Shown here: positions 1 through 11,485 of the stretch, one piece after another | Layout of the letters: each line of letters starts with the position of its first letter | Numbering within the stretch: the first letter of the stretch is position 1 | DNA from: Papio anubis | Taxonomy: Eukaryota > Chordata > Mammalia > Primates > Cercopithecidae | Reading direction: 5' to 3' | Length of the DNA: 64,000 bases | Assembly: GCF_008728515.1 (NCBI RefSeq) | Contig: NC_044986.1 | Span: 60,749,159 to 60,813,158, forward strand | Program-made: the position numbers and the translations under genes | Notes under the pieces: model-generated | Database searches by the model: none | Told to the model about the DNA's origin: nothing | The model's input: only the letters and a program-made list of their open reading frames with translations

Positions 1-159
1 CACATTTGGCATGAAGAATTGACTCCATCTTGTAACTTAAAAACTAGCTCCAACATTATCATCTTCTAGAGGGTTTCTTTAATCAATTAAACTAACATGG
101 CCACATGGTCATTGGCAATGACTTTAAAAAATGTTTATTCTGTGCATAGTATTCAGCAT

Positions 160-694
160 TGGGATGGTTAATATTGAATGCCAAATTGATTGGATTGAAG
201 GATGCAAAGTATTGTTCCTGTGTGTGCCTTTGAGGATATTGCCAGTGGAGATTAACATTTCAGTCAGTGGACTAGGAGAGGCAGATCCACCCTCAATCTG
301 GATAGGCACCATCTAATCAGCTGCCAGCGCAGCCAGGATAAAAACAGGCAGAGGAATATGGAAGGACTAGACTGGCTAAGCGTTCTGGCTTCCATCTTTC
401 TCCTATGCTAGATGTTTCCTGCCCTCGAGTTTTTCAGCTTTTGGACTCTTAGACCTACACCAGTGGTTTGCCAGGGGCTCTGGGGCCGTTGGCCACAGAC
501 TGAAGACTGTATTGTTGGTTTCCCTACTTTTGAGATGTGGGGACTAGGACTGGCTTCCTTGCTCCCCAGCTGCAGACAGCCTATTGTGGGACTTCACTTT
601 GTGATTGTGTGAATCAATACTCCTTAATAAACTCCGTTTCATGTATACATCTATTCTATAAGTCCTGTCCCTCTAGAGAACCCTGACTAATACA
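160..694 (-). mobile_element. MLT2A-type ERVL solo LTR
   Basis: Read on the minus strand it begins TGTATTAGTCAGGGTTCTCT and ends in ...TTAACCATCCCA, the termini I know for MLT2 (ERVL) LTRs. It is flanked by an exact 5-bp direct repeat, AGCAT, at 155-159 and 695-699, the duplication length expected for ERVL integration. No internal retroviral sequence follows, so it is a solo LTR left by LTR-LTR recombination. An AATAAA-type motif is not obvious in its expected place. The boundaries are exact; the subfamily letter is from memory. Confidence 0.85.
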
Positions 695-719
695 AGCATC
701 CTCTTACATTCTTCACAGT

Positions 720-840
720 ATTGGTTTATCTGTCCCACGTATTCTATCTTCCACTCCTATTCTACTCTAGACTGGCCATGGCTCATAGCAGGAGCTCAAA
801 AAACATTTGTGAAACGAGTAAATCAATGAATGGATGAATA
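720..840 (+). repeat. L2 3'-end-like fragment
   Basis: The stretch ends in GGAGCTCAAAAAACATTTGTGAA followed by GAATGGATGAAT, resembling the ...GGTGCTCAATAAATATTTGTTGAATGAATG end of LINE2. It is old and diverged and could also be a MIR tail. Confidence 0.35.
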
Positions 841-1039
841 TGACCTTTCACGAGACAGTTCCTTCAAACAGTTTCTACTCTGGTACCTAAAATACTCCTG
901 AGGTTAAGTCCTATCTACCTTTTTTGGAGGGGAGGGAAGGGAAAAATATGGTATCAATGAATATCAGAATGTTTTCTGTCCTCTATGTTATAACTGTGTT
1001 TAAATAGATGAAAGAAGATGAAACCATGTGACTTTCACA

Positions 1040-1190
1040 TTCTTAAAGCTCAGTGACCATAAGCAAATCCCTGAACACCTTTGATTATTATTTTTCCTCA
1101 TATTTATAATTTGAGTAATAAATCCTGCCTCATGGAGGAGTTTTGGGAGTCAAATGAAATTGTACACGTGGAAGTATTTTATAAAGTTTT
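1040..1190 (+). repeat. MIR fragment
   Basis: The order of blocks matches the MIR core and 3' part in sense: GTGACC..AAGCAAATCCCTGAACAC, then TTTTCCTCAT, then AATAAATCCTGCCTCATGGAGGAG, then CAAATGAAATTGTACACGTG. Heavily diverged. Confidence 0.5.
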
Positions 1191-1310
1191 TAAAATCAAG
1201 TTTTGAAAATCAAAGCTAACCTTTGCAACATATTACATCATGTCCTTGCAAGAGTGGACTACAATAGTTAAACGATATAGATGCCAAAGACCTATTTTAG
1301 GGTGACCAAC

Positions 1311-1350
1311 TGTATTGGTCATGGTTCTTCAGAGAAACAGAACCAATAAG
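1311..1350 (+). mobile_element. 5' end of an MLT2-type LTR, truncated
   Basis: TGTATTGGTCATGGTTCTTC followed by AGAGAAACAGAACCAATAAG matches the first 40 bases of MLT2 LTRs and of the complete copy at 45281. Beyond it lies a TG/TA tract and then sequence (1413-1600) that I cannot align to the LTR, apart from a second AGAGAACAG-like motif near 1535. Confidence 0.55.
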
Positions 1351-1355
1351 ATGTG

Positions 1356-1412
<57 letters not shown>
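1351..1412. repeat. (TG)n/(TA)n microsatellite
   Basis: 62 bp of unbroken alternating purine-pyrimidine, mainly GT dinucleotides with TATA interruptions. A smaller (GT)n tract lies at about 1490-1508. The open frame rich in Cys and Val that crosses it is a microsatellite artefact. Confidence 0.95.
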
Positions 1413-1639
1413 CTCCATGTGAAGGACCAGAGTCTGTTTCATATGGAAAGGAGAGTGTGTATCTGTGGACAAGATTCGGATAATGAGGGAGTGTGTGTGT
1501 GTGTGTATTCTTACATTGTTCTCTGTATTTCCAGAGAACAGAAAATAAAACTAGTAATCAAAATTAGGAAGATTTCAGCTCAATCTATGAGGGTAATTTC
1601 TAACAATATTTTTCAATAATGAAATGGAATACTGTCTGC

Positions 1640-1725
1640 TTCTCCTGCATTTAGTGAGGACTGTGTGCCAGACACCCTACTATGTCACGAGAATATAGAA
1701 ATGAGAGGAATGGTCTCTGCCTGAC
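1640..1725 (-). repeat. L2 fragment, antisense
   Basis: GACTGTGTGCCAGACACCCTACTATGTCACGAGAATATAGAAATGAGAGG with TGGTCTCTGCCTG matches the reverse complement of the LINE2 3' region (...TGTGCCAGGCACTGTTCTAGG...GTCCCTGCC). Confidence 0.45.
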
Positions 1726-1789
1726 CACATCTCTTTAATTCATCTGACTCATCCTTCCTATTTTTACCATATCAGCATAAAGCACAATT

Positions 1790-2520
1790 ATCTTTCATTC
1801 ACCACCTGGCCTACCCTTCTACCTAGATTCCACACATGCAGTGCACTAAGTCTTCACACAGCAGCTATAATGATGTATTTAAAGTGCTAATCTGACCCTT
1901 TCACTTCCCTGTTTGATCCTTTTAATTGATGGCATGCATTGCTATTAAAGTTGAATAAAATAGAGAGTATAGACACAATCTGAACTTCTCTGGCTTTTTA
2001 GTACCTTGTAGCCTCATCTTTGTTTGTTGCTCCTACTCACTGGATCCTTAGATACTTAGGCCCTTGTTCAGTCCCTCATATGCCACTAACCGTTTTCCTT
2101 TCTCAGGACCTTTGCATAGCCTTTGTCCACTGTCAGAAATGCTCTCACCACTGCTTCTGCTCATTGCCTGTCCTATTCACAAATCGACTTAGTGCCAGCT
2201 TAAATGTCACTGCCCGTAGATATTGGGGAGATACTGGGAGAGTTTCCTTATTATGTATTCTCACAGTAGGCTGAGCTTCTCCTTTATAGTACTTATTTTG
2301 ACTGTAATTTAGTAACTATTTGTGTAATTGTTCAGTTAAAGCCAATGACATACTTTAACTGAAGCATGAACTCTAAGCTTCATGAGCACATCAGTCCTAT
2401 CTGTCTTTCTTATCTTATGCTGTGTGTTTCTGTACCGCTATCTCCTGCATAATTCTTGGCACATATTATGCATTCAGTAAATATTTGTTAAATAGCAAAT
2501 GAATAAATTAATGAATGAAT
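1790..2520 (+). mobile_element. LINE2 (L2) 3' segment
   Basis: Recognisable blocks in order: a CTCAGGACCTTTGCATAGCC block, GAAATGCTCTCACC, TTAAATGTCACTGCC, CTTCATGAGCACATCAGTCC, and a terminal TGGCACATATTATGCATTCAGTAAATATTTGTTAAAT followed by (GAATGAAT). This is the usual L2 3' end. The 84-aa open frame at 2020-2274 lies inside it and is not a gene. Confidence 0.75.
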
Positions 2521-2629
2521 AATAGTCAAAGGATAACTCCTAGGAGCTCAGACTGTATTAGGGGAACTTCATGTAAAAATTGTATGCAAAAATGTTAACA
2601 CATGACTCTATTTCCAGGTAAGACAGTTA

Positions 2630-2735
2630 TTATCATGAACTGACAGAAGAAAACTGAAACCCATCAGGGTTAAAGTATTGACTTCAGGATCACACAAAAA
2701 CAAGAGTACAGCCTCTGCTAGAACCCAGATTTTTC
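2630..2735 (-). repeat. MIR fragment, antisense
   Basis: Contains GAAAACTGAAACCCATCAGGGTTAAAGTATTGACTTCAGGATCACACAAAAACAAGAGTACAGCCTCTGCTAGAACCCAG, a diverged form of the antisense MIR core (GAGGAAACTGAGGC...GTTAAGTGACTTGCCCAAGGTCACAC...GAACCCAG). Confidence 0.6.
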
Positions 2736-3234
2736 CATTTCCAACCCTATGCTTTTCCCTTTGCTTTTTTTTGTGAGTAAGAGGAAAAAAAAAGCAAAAG
2801 AAAAGCAAACAAATGAACAAAGAACCTTGGGCAACTCTTTAATTGTAGATACACATGAGGTAGTGTATATGTGTCTATGTACCACATTTTCTTCAGTCTA
2901 TCATTGATAGGCTACAAATGTTTCCATCTACTGCACCTAACAATTTGAGAGCTGCTTTTCTAGAAAAAGTGCCTGCTGAGATGTGAGTGCTCATAAGGGG
3001 TCATATATAAATCTGTGAATGAAATATTATTATCCTCAATACTGACAGCAGGCCTCTCTCTCTACAGTGTGCATGAAATCAGCAAAAACAGGCAATTATC
3101 AAACTCACTTGCAAATCTTTAAAGGAGAAATTACTCATGTTTAACTATTCTCCAAATACAGAGGAACAAAATTTCCAGTGGACTGATGCATCCACACATT
3201 TTTTCACATTCTCCAGAAGATTCTGATTATCAGT

Positions 3235-3390
3235 TTGAGGATTTGTTGTATTCACTTCATCTGATCATCACAATCGTGTGATTTAAGTTTTGATGCTAAA
3301 TGAGAAATCGGAAGTGATATGTCCAAGATAGTACAACTTGTAAATAATGCAGCAATGACCCCAAACTCAGGTCATCTGACTGCTAGCAGC
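3235..3390 (-). repeat. MIR fragment, antisense
   Basis: ATCTGATCATCACAATCGTGTG, then AAATGAGAAATCGGAAGTGATATGTCCAAGATAGTACAACTTGTAAATAATG, matches antisense MIR in block order. Old and diverged. Confidence 0.55.
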
Positions 3391-3559
3391 TAACAGATTT
3401 CATCATGACACATCTGGTACTTTTGAAAAGCACTGTTTCTTACAGAGAAGGACCTTGAAGAAATTTTAATGGGGGTAACTCCAAAAGAGAGGTGTTATTT
3501 GGGCTAAAATGTTCAGTCAAGGCCTGCTATGTGTTAGAAGTTAGTTTAGGAAACCTCCA

Positions 3560-3725
3560 AAGCAGTGGTCCTCAAACTCCAACATGAGCAAGATTCACCT
3601 GGGATCTTGCCACTGGAAATTCTGATTTAGTAGGACCTTAGGAATCTGCACCTTTAAAAAGTTCCAGAGGTGCTTCTCACGTGCACAGTCGGGCTTTGGT
3701 AAATACTACTCGAAATTGTCTTCCA
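3560..3725 (+). mobile_element. MER5-type hAT-Charlie element
   Basis: Begins AGCAGTGGTCCTCAAACTCC, then AAGATTCACCTGGG, ATTCTGATTTAGTAGGACC, AGGAATCTGCACCTTTAAAAAGTTCC, AGAGGTGCTTCT. This is the block order of the non-autonomous MER5A/B transposon. No transposase is encoded. Confidence 0.7.
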
Positions 3726-3754
3726 GCCTCAGATGCTGTGGTTATCATCCCTAG

Positions 3755-3915
3755 AGCATTGGTTCTCAGCCCTTACTGCACATTATAACCACTTGAAGAA
3801 TGAAAAGAAAATGCTATTGAGGCCACATGCTAAGCAATCCTGATTTAATTTATCTGGGATGAGAACTACTTAACAGTGTTTTGGAAAAGACTTCTAGGTG
3901 ATTCAAATGTGAAAC
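3755..3915 (+). mobile_element. second MER5-type element, diverged
   Basis: Starts GAGCATTGGTTCTCAGCCC, continues CATTATAACCACTTGAAGAA, CAATCCTGATTTAATTTATCTGGG and TTCTAGGTGATTCAAATGTG. Same family pattern as the copy 30 bp upstream, so two hAT fossils lie in tandem. Confidence 0.6.
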
Positions 3916-4612
3916 ATAGGCTTTGGAAGATAGATCAATTGTTGGAACCACATGTATTAGCATTGATTCTAGATTAAGACAGGAGGTAAACTGAAGAAAT
4001 TTAAATTGCCTTTCTGCTTCCTAAGCATAAACATAATAATAAAGTATTTTACAAAGGATAATAAAGTACTCCATGGCAACAATGTGGTAACAGTTACGTT
4101 GTTGAAGACTACATATAATCCCCTACTTAAGAGATATTTTTAAATTAATTATGAAGGCCACTTTTAAGAGATGTGAAGAAGCATGCCAGTGCGTGGGATT
4201 AAACAACTAAGACTAAGGAAAACTGATTTGCAGTTTTCAAATCAGCAACAATTATATCCATGTGATTGCATTCATAAAAGTTATTAATTAAACTGATTAT
4301 ATTTTAATTAAAAAACATAGAGAAGTGTAGTTGTATAACTATTGGGGGATAAGATTATTCTTCATGCTATAGGTGCCAATAATAGCAATAGCAACCACAC
4401 ACACAAGAAAGCAAACACTTAATTTCAGATCCCATGTCATCCAATCAGTTCAATTCTTAATATTAAAACAGACTGTTGAGATTCAGTTTCTTGTTGCTTA
4501 TTTAGCTTTAGTTGGAAAGAAATGCATCTTTCCCAAATTCAAACAGAAATTGCTTAAAAGACAATGATTCCTTCTAGAATTTGGTGCCTCTTACAGTTGA
4601 TGTCTAAAAATG
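3916..4612. other. No assignable feature
   Basis: AT-rich DNA. I see no repeat family, gene or motif. The 64-aa open frame at 4373-4567 has no recognisable features. Confidence 0.5.
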
Positions 4613-4623
4613 TAAGCATTTCT
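4613..4623. repeat. Left target-site duplication of the L1/Alu composite
   Basis: TAAGCATTTCT directly precedes the poly-T (minus-strand poly-A) of the L1. An identical 11-mer lies at 11795-11805, beyond the Alu that abuts the L1 5' end. Confidence 0.8.
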
Positions 4624-4870
4624 TTTCTTTTTTCTTTTTTCTTTTTTTTTTTAACTTTAAGATCTCGGATACATGTGCTAAACGTGCAGGTTTGTTTCAT
4701 AGTTATACATGTGCTGTGGTGATTTGATGCATGTATGAACCCGTTCTCTAGGTTTTAAGACCCACATGCCTTAGATATTTGTCCTAATGCTGTCCCTCCC
4801 CTTTCCTCTCACCCGCTGACAGGCCCCGATGTGTGATGTTTCCCTCCCTGTGTCCATGTGTTTTCATTGT

Positions 4871-7800
4871 TCAACTCCAGCTTATGAGTGAGAACATGCA
4901 GTGTTTGGTTTTCTGTTCCTGTGTTGGTTTGCTGAGGATGATGGTTTCCAGCTTCATCCATGTCCCTGCAAAGGACATGAACTCATTCTTTTTTACAGCT
5001 GCATAGTATTCTATGGTGTATATGTACCACATTTTCTTTAGTTTATCATTGATACGCATTTGAGTTGGTTCCAAGTCTTTGCTATCGTGAATAGTGCTGC
5101 AGTAAACATACATATGCGTGTGTCTTTATAACAGAATGATTTATAATCCTTTGGGCATATACCCAGTAATGGAATTGCTGCATCAAATGGTATTTCTAGT
5201 TCTAGATCCTTGAGGAATTGCCACAGTCTTCCACACTGGTTGAACTAATTTACACTCCCACCAACAGTGTAAAAGCGTTCCTATTTCTCCACATCCTCTC
5301 CAGCATCTGTTGTTTCCTGACTTTTTAATGATCGCCATTCTAACTGACGTGAGATAGTATCTCACTGTGGTTTTGATTCACATTTCTCTAATGACTAGTG
5401 ATGATGAGCTTTGTTTCAAATGTTTGTTGGCCACATAAATGTCTTCTTTTGAGAAGTGTCTGTTCATATCCTTTGCCCACTTTTTGATGGGGTTGTTTTT
5501 TTCTTGAAAATTTGTTTAAGTTCCCTGTAGATTCTGGATATTAGAACTTTGTCGGGTGGATAGATTGCAAAAATTTTCTCTCATTCTGTAGGTTGCCTGT
5601 TTACTCTGAGGATAGTTTCTTTTGCTGAGAAGAAGCTCTTTAGTTTAATTAGATCCCATTTGTCAATTGTGGTTTTTGTTGCAATTACTTTTGGTATTTT
5701 AGTCATGAAGTATTTGCCTATGCCTGTGCCCTGAATGGTATTGCCTAGGTTTTCTTCTAGGGTTTTTATGGTCTTCCGTTTTACTTTTAAATCTTTAATC
5801 CATCTTGAGTTAATTTTTGTATAAGGTGTAAGGAAGGGGTTCAGTTTCTGTTTTCTGCATATGGCTAGTCAGTTTTCCCAGCACCATTTATTAAATAGGA
5901 AATCTTTTCCCCATTGCTTGTTTTTGTCAGGTTTGTCGAAGATCAGATGGTTGTAGATATGTGGTGTAATTTCTGAGGCCTCTATTCTGTTCCATTGGTC
6001 TATATCTCTGTTTTGCTACCAGTACCATGCTATTTTGGTTACTGTGGCCTTGTAGTATAATTTGAAGTCAGGTAGCGTGATGCCTCCAGCTTTGTTCTTT
6101 TTGCTTAGGATTGTCTCAGCTATACGGGCTCTTTTTTGGTTCCGTATGAAATTTAAAGTAGTTTTTTCTAGTTCTGTGAAGAAAGTCAATCTTAGCTTGA
6201 TGAGAAGAGCATTGAATCTGTAAATTACTTTGGGCAGTATGGCCATTTTCATGATATTGATTCTTCCTATCCATGAGCATGGAATGTTTTTCCATTTGTT
6301 TGTGTCCTCTCTTACTTTTGTGAGCAGTGGTTTGTAGTTCTCCCTGAAGAGGTCCTTCACATCTCTTGTAAGTTGGATTCTTAGGTATTTTATTTTCTTT
6401 GTAGCAATTGAGAATGGGAGTTCACTCATGATTTGATTCTCTGCTTGTCTATTATTGTTGTATAGGAATGCTTATTTTTGCACATTGATTTTGTATCCTG
6501 AGACTTTTTGCTGAAGTTGCTTATCAGCTTAAGGAGTTTTTGGGCTGAGATGATGGGGTGTTCTAAGTATACAATCATGTCATCTTCAAACAGGGATAGT
6601 TGGACTTCCTTTATTCCTCTTTGAATACCATTTATTTCTTTTGCCTGATTGCCCTGGCCAGAACTTCCAATACTATGTTGAAAAGGTGTGATGAGAGAGG
6701 GCATCCTTGTCTCTTGCCAGTTTTCAAAGAGAATGCGTCCAGCTTTTGCCCATTCAGTATAATATTGGCTATGGGTTTGTCATAAATGGCTCTTATTATT
6801 TTGAGATATGTTCCATAAATACCTAGTATATTGACAGTTTTTAGCATGAAGTGGTGTTGAATTTTATTGAAGATCTTTACTGCATCTATTGACATAATCA
6901 TGTGGTTTTTGTCATTGGCTTTCTTTATGTGATGGTTTATGTTTATTGATTTATGTATGTTGGACCAGCCTTGCATCTCAGGGATGAAGCCGACTTGATC
7001 ATGTTGGATAAGCTGTTTGATGTGCTACTGGATTCAGTTTACCAGTATTTTATTGAGGATTTTCATATCGGTGTTCATCAGGGATATTGGCCTATAATTT
7101 TCTTTTCTCATTGTGTCTCTGTCAGGTTTTGGAATCAGGATGATGCTGGACTCATAAAATGTGTTAGGAAGGGCCAGGTGTTTTGGTTTATACCTGTCAT
7201 CTCAGCACTTTGGGAGGCCGAGGCGGGTGGATCACCTGAGGTCAGGAGTTCAAGACCAGCCTGGTCAACATGGTGAAACCCTTTCTCTACTAAAAATAGA
7301 AGAAATTAGCTGGGCGTTGTGGTGCATGCCTGTAATCCCAGGTACTTGGGCGACTGAGGCAGGAGAATCACTTGAACTTGGGAGGCGGAGGTTGCAGTGA
7401 GCCAAGATCATGCCATTGCACTCCAGCCTAGGCGACAGAGCAAGACTCCATCTCAAAAAAAAAGAAAAAAATAGGGTTAGGGAAGAGCCTTTCTTTTTCT
7501 GTATTTTGGAATAGTTTCAGAGGGAATGGTACCAGCTCCTTTTTGTAACTCTGGTAGAATTTGGCTGTGAATCTGTCTGGTCCTGGGCTTTTCTTTTTTT
7601 CCTCATTGGTGGGCTATTAATTACTGCTGTAATTTCAGAACTTGTTATTGGTCTATTCAGGGATTCAACTTCTTCCTGGTTTAGTCTCGGGAGGGTGTAT
7701 ATGTCCAGGAATTTATCTATTTCTTCCAGAATTTCTAGTTTATTTGCATAAAGGTGTTTATAGTAGTCTCTGGTGGTAGTTTGTATTTCTGTGGAATCAG

Positions 7801-9000
7801 TGGTGATATCACCTTTATCATTTTTTGTTGTGTCTGTTTGATTCTTCTCTCTTTTCTTCTTTATTAGTATGGCTAGTGGTCTATCCATTTTGTTAATGTT
7901 TTCGAAAAACCAGCTCCTGAATTTATTGATTTTTGAAGGGTTTTTCGTATCTCTATCTCCTTCAGTTCTGCTCTGACCTTAGTTATTTCTTGTCTTCTGT
8001 TAACTTTTGAATTTGTTTGCTCTTGCTTCTCTAGTTCCTTTTATTGTGATGCTAGGGTATCAATTTTAGATCTTTCTTGCTTTCTGATTTGGGCATTTAG
8101 TGCTATAAATTCCCCTCTTAACACTGCTTTAGCTGTGGCCCAGAGATTCTGGTACGTTGTGTCTTTGTTCTCATTGGTTTCAAAGAACTTCATTATTTCT
8201 GCTGTAATTTTGTTATTTACCCATTAGTCATTCAGGAGCAGGTTATTCAGTTTCCATGTAGTTGTGCAGTTTTGAGTGAGTTACTCAATCCTAAGTTCTA
8301 ATTTGATTGCACTGTGGTCTGAGAGACTGTTTGTTATGATTTTCATTCTTTTCCATTTGCTGAGGAGTGTTTTACTTCCAGTTATGTGGTCTATTTTAGA
8401 ATAAATGCTCTGTGATGCTGAGAAGAATGTATATTCTGTTGATCTGGGGTGGAGAGTTCTGTAGATATCTATTAGGTCTGCTTGGTACCGAGCTGAGTTC
8501 AAGTCCTGAATATCCTTGTTAATTTTCTATCTTGTTGACCTGTCTAATATTGACAATGGGGTGTTAGCCTCTCCCACGATTATTGTGCGGGAGTCTAAGT
8601 CTCTTTGTAGGTCTCTAAGAATTTGTTTTATGAATCTGGGTGCTCCTGTGTTGGGTGCATATACAATTAGGATAGTTACCTCTTCTTGTTGCATTGATCC
8701 CTTTACCATTATGTAATGCTCTTCTTTGTCTTTTTTGATCTTTGTTGGTTTAAATCTGTTTTATCAGAGGCTAGGATTGCAACCCCTTCTTTTTTCTGCT
8801 TTCCATTTGCTTGGTAAATATTCATTCATCCTTTATTTTGAGCCTATGTGTGTCTTTGCACATGAGATGGGTCTTCTGAAAACAACATATAAATGGGTCT
8901 TGACTCTTTATCCAATTTGCCAGTCTATGTCTTTTAATAGGGGCATTTAGCCCATTTACATCTAAGGTTAATATTGTTATTGTGAATTTGATCCTGTCAT
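4871..9000 (-). pseudogene. L1 ORF2 remnant (endonuclease-reverse transcriptase)
   Basis: ORF2 of an active L1 encodes an AP-like endonuclease, a reverse transcriptase and a Cys-rich C-terminus. Here the ATG lies at 8998-9000. A one-base loss within about 20 bases of it shifts the frame, and the rest is scattered over many short frames. The endonuclease region shows VGEANTPLS at about 8527-8709, where the family has a D-F-N motif, so a catalytic Asp is lost; the later SDHS is kept (ORF 8281-8502). The RT active site reads FEDD instead of FADD (codons at 6579-6590). The Cys motif remains as CWRGCGEIGTLLHCWWEC in 5183-5365. The C-terminus ends ...MFSLISWS with the stop at 4871. The Alu at 7172-7475 splits the gene within the RT domain. 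Non-functional. Confidence 0.9.
7172..7475 (+). mobile_element. AluS inside L1 ORF2
   Basis: Complete dimeric Alu, GGCCAGGTG... to A-tail, in the opposite orientation to its L1 host. Flanked by GTTAGGAAG (7163-7171) and GTTAGGGAAG (7476-7485), a target duplication differing by one base. The left arm has the ACCTGAGGTCAGGAGTTCAAGACCAGCC form typical of AluS. The insertion post-dates the L1PA. Confidence 0.95.
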
Positions 9001-9079
9001 TATGATGCTGGCTGGTTATTTTGCATATTAGTTGATGCACTTTCTTCATAGTTTTGTTGGTCTTTATATTTTGGTGTGT

Positions 9080-10090
9080 TTTTGCAGTGGCTGCTACTGG
9101 TTTTACTTTTTCATATTTAGTGATTCCCTTAGGAGCTCTTGTAAGGCATGCCTGGTGGTGCAAAATCCCTCAGCATTTTCTAGTCCGGAAATGATTTTAT
9201 TTCTTCTTCACCAATGAAACTTAGTTTGCCTGGATATAAAATTCTAGGTTGAAAATTCTTTTCTTGAAGAATGTTGAATATTGGCCCCCACTCTCTTCTG
9301 CCTTGTAGGGTTTCTGTAGAGAATCTGTTGTTAGTCTGATGGGGTTCTCTTTTTAGGTAACCTGACCTTTCTCTCTGGCTGCCCTTAACATTTTTTCCTT
9401 TGTTTCAACCTTGGAGAGTCTGAAAATTATGTGTCTTGAGGTTGCTCTTCTCAAGGAATATCTTAGTGGTGTTCTCTGTATTTCCTGAATTTGAATGTTG
9501 TCCTGTCTTGCTAGATTGGGGAAGTTCTCCTGGATAATATCCTCAAGTGTGTTTTCCAACTTGATTCCATTCCTTCTGTCACTTTCAGGAACCCCAATCA
9601 ATCATAGGTTTGGTCTTTTCACATAGTCCCATATTTCTTGGAGGCTTTGTTTGTTCCTTTTCTTTCTTTTTTCTCTAATCTTGTCTTCATGCCTTATTTC
9701 AGTAAGTTGATCTTCAATCTCTGATATCCTTTCTTCTATTTGATCAACTGGACTATTGATACTTCATGCTTCATGAAATTCTTGTGCTGTGTTTTTCAGC
9801 TCCATCACGTCATTTATGTTCTTCTCTAAACTGGTTATTCTAGTTAGCAGTTCCTGTAACCCTTTATCAAGGTTCTTAGCTTCCTTGCATTGGGTTAGAG
9901 CATGCTCCTTTAGCTCAGAGGAGTTTGTTACTACCCACCTTCTGAAGCCTAATTCTGTCAATCCATCAACCTCATTTTCTGTCCAGTTTTGTGCCCTTTC
10001 TGGAGTGGAGCTGTGATCATTTGGAGGAGAAGAGGCATTCTGGTTTTTGGAATTTCCAGCACTTTTGTGCTGGTATTTCCTCATCTTCAT
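9080..10090 (-). pseudogene. L1 ORF1 remnant (RNA-binding chaperone)
   Basis: ORF1p is the trimeric RNA chaperone of the L1 particle. The N-terminal piece (108 codons, 9764-10090) starts MKMRKYQHKSAGNSKNQN and holds the coiled-coil region (SSELKEHALTQCKEAKNLDKGLQELLTRITSLEKNIND). The middle piece (82 codons, 9353-9601) holds the RNA-recognition region (MIGVPESD...NIQIQEIQRTP...AAREKGQVT). A stop or frame break separates them, and the C-terminal domain lies in yet other frames. The 3' limit is approximate. Confidence 0.85.
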
Positions 10091-11485
10091 GGATTTAGCT
10101 ACCTTTGATCTTTGATGCAGATGGCTTTTGGATTGGGTTTTCGTGGAGAAGTCGTTTTTTGTTGATGCTGATGTTATTGCTTTCTGTTTGTTATTTTTCC
10201 TTCTAACAGGCCTCTCTTCTGCAGGTCTGTGGCAGTTTGCTGGAGGTCCACTCTAGACCCTTTTTCCTGGGTATCACCAGTGGAGGATGCAGAACAGCAA
10301 AGATTGCTGCCTGCTTCTTCCTCTGGAAGGTTCATCTTAGAGGGGCACTGGACTGATGCCAGCTGGAACTCCCCTGTATGAGGTATCTGTCAATCCCCGT
10401 TGGGAGGTCTCTCCCAGTCAGGAGGCATGGGGGTCAGGGATCCACTTGACAAGGCAGTCTATCCCTTGGCAGAGCTTGAGTGCTGTGCTGGGAGAAACCT
10501 CCTTCTCAGGATCTGCTGCTCTCTTCAGAGCCAGCAGGCAGGAACATTTAAGTCCTCTGAAGCTGTGCCCACAGCTGCCCTTTCCCCCAGGTGCTCTGTC
10601 CCAGGGAGATGGTAGTTTTTTCTATAAGCACCTGACTGGGGCTGCTATCTTTCTTTCAGAGATGCCCTGCTCAGTGAAGAGGAATCTAGAGGGGCAGTTT
10701 GGCCACAGCCACTTTGCCACGTTGTGTTGAGTTTTGTCCAGCCTGAACTTCCAGGCTGCCTTAGTACTGTGAGGGGAAAACTGCCTCCTCAAGCCTCAGT
10801 AGTGGCTGTCCCCTCTTACCCTCAAGCTTGACCGTCCCAGGTCGACTTCAGACTGCTGTGTTGGCAGTGAGAATGTCAAGCCAGTGGTTCTTAGCTTCCT
10901 GGGCTCTGTGGGAGTGGAACCCAATGAGTGAGACCACTTGGCACCCTGGCTTCAGCCCCCTTTTCAGGGATGTGAACAGTTCTGTCTCGTTGGGGTTCCA
11001 GGTACTATTGAAGCATGAAAGCAACAACAACAACAACAACCAACAACACTCACTACAACAACAACAACCAACAACAACAGCAACACAAACTCCTGCAGCT
11101 AGCTTGGTGTCTGCCCAAACATCCAAACAGCTTTGTGCTTGAAAACCAGGTCCCTGGTGGTGTAGGCACATGAGGGAATATCCTGGTCTGTGAATTGCAA
11201 AAACCATGGGAAAAGCATAGTATCTGGGCTGGATAGCACAGTCCCTCATGGCTTCCTTTGGCTGGGAAAGGGAGGCCCCCTACTTTTTGCACTTCCCGGG
11301 TTAGGTGACACCCCACCCTGCTTCCGCTCACCCTCTGTGGGCTCCACCCTCTTCCTAACCAGTTCCAATGAGATGGACAGGATACCTCAGTTGGAAATAC
11401 AGAAATCACCCACCTTCTGCATTGGTCTCTCTGGGAGCTGCAAACTGGAGCTGTTCCTGTTCGGCCATCTTGCCAGAATTGAGGT
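10091..11485 (-). promoter_or_regulatory. L1 5' UTR / internal promoter region
   Basis: In full-length L1 this region drives sense transcription and can drive antisense transcription. It is GC-richer than the surroundings, lies upstream of ORF1, and ends at the AAGATGGCCGAA element near the L1 5' terminus (a YY1-type GATGGCC core, seen as GGCCATC at about 11462-11468). It contains a (CAA)n tract. The several 70-170-aa frames here, in both directions, overlap one another and are not genes. Present activity is unknown. Confidence 0.75.
11022..11095. repeat. (CAA)n tract in the L1 5' UTR
   Basis: CAACAACAAC repeats broken by CCAACAACACTCACTA and AGCAAC. Antisense it encodes Leu/Cys-rich frames and sense it encodes Asn/Gln-rich ones; all are artefacts. 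Confidence 0.9.

Larger units (their letters stand above)
4624..11485 (-). mobile_element. Near full-length older L1PA (about L1PA8-16)
   Basis: On the minus strand this runs from an L1 5' UTR start at about 11485 (GGCAAGATGGCCGAACAGGA just inside) through ORF1 and ORF2 to a 3' UTR and poly-A at 4624-4652. The 3' UTR carries the extra CATGTGGGTCTTAAAACCTAGA block of older L1PA families, which the young monkey copies at 52.7 and 56 kb lack. An Alu (7172-7475) splits ORF2. Both frames contain many stops and indels, so it is dead. Length without the Alu is about 6.5 kb, close to a complete element. Confidence 0.9.
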
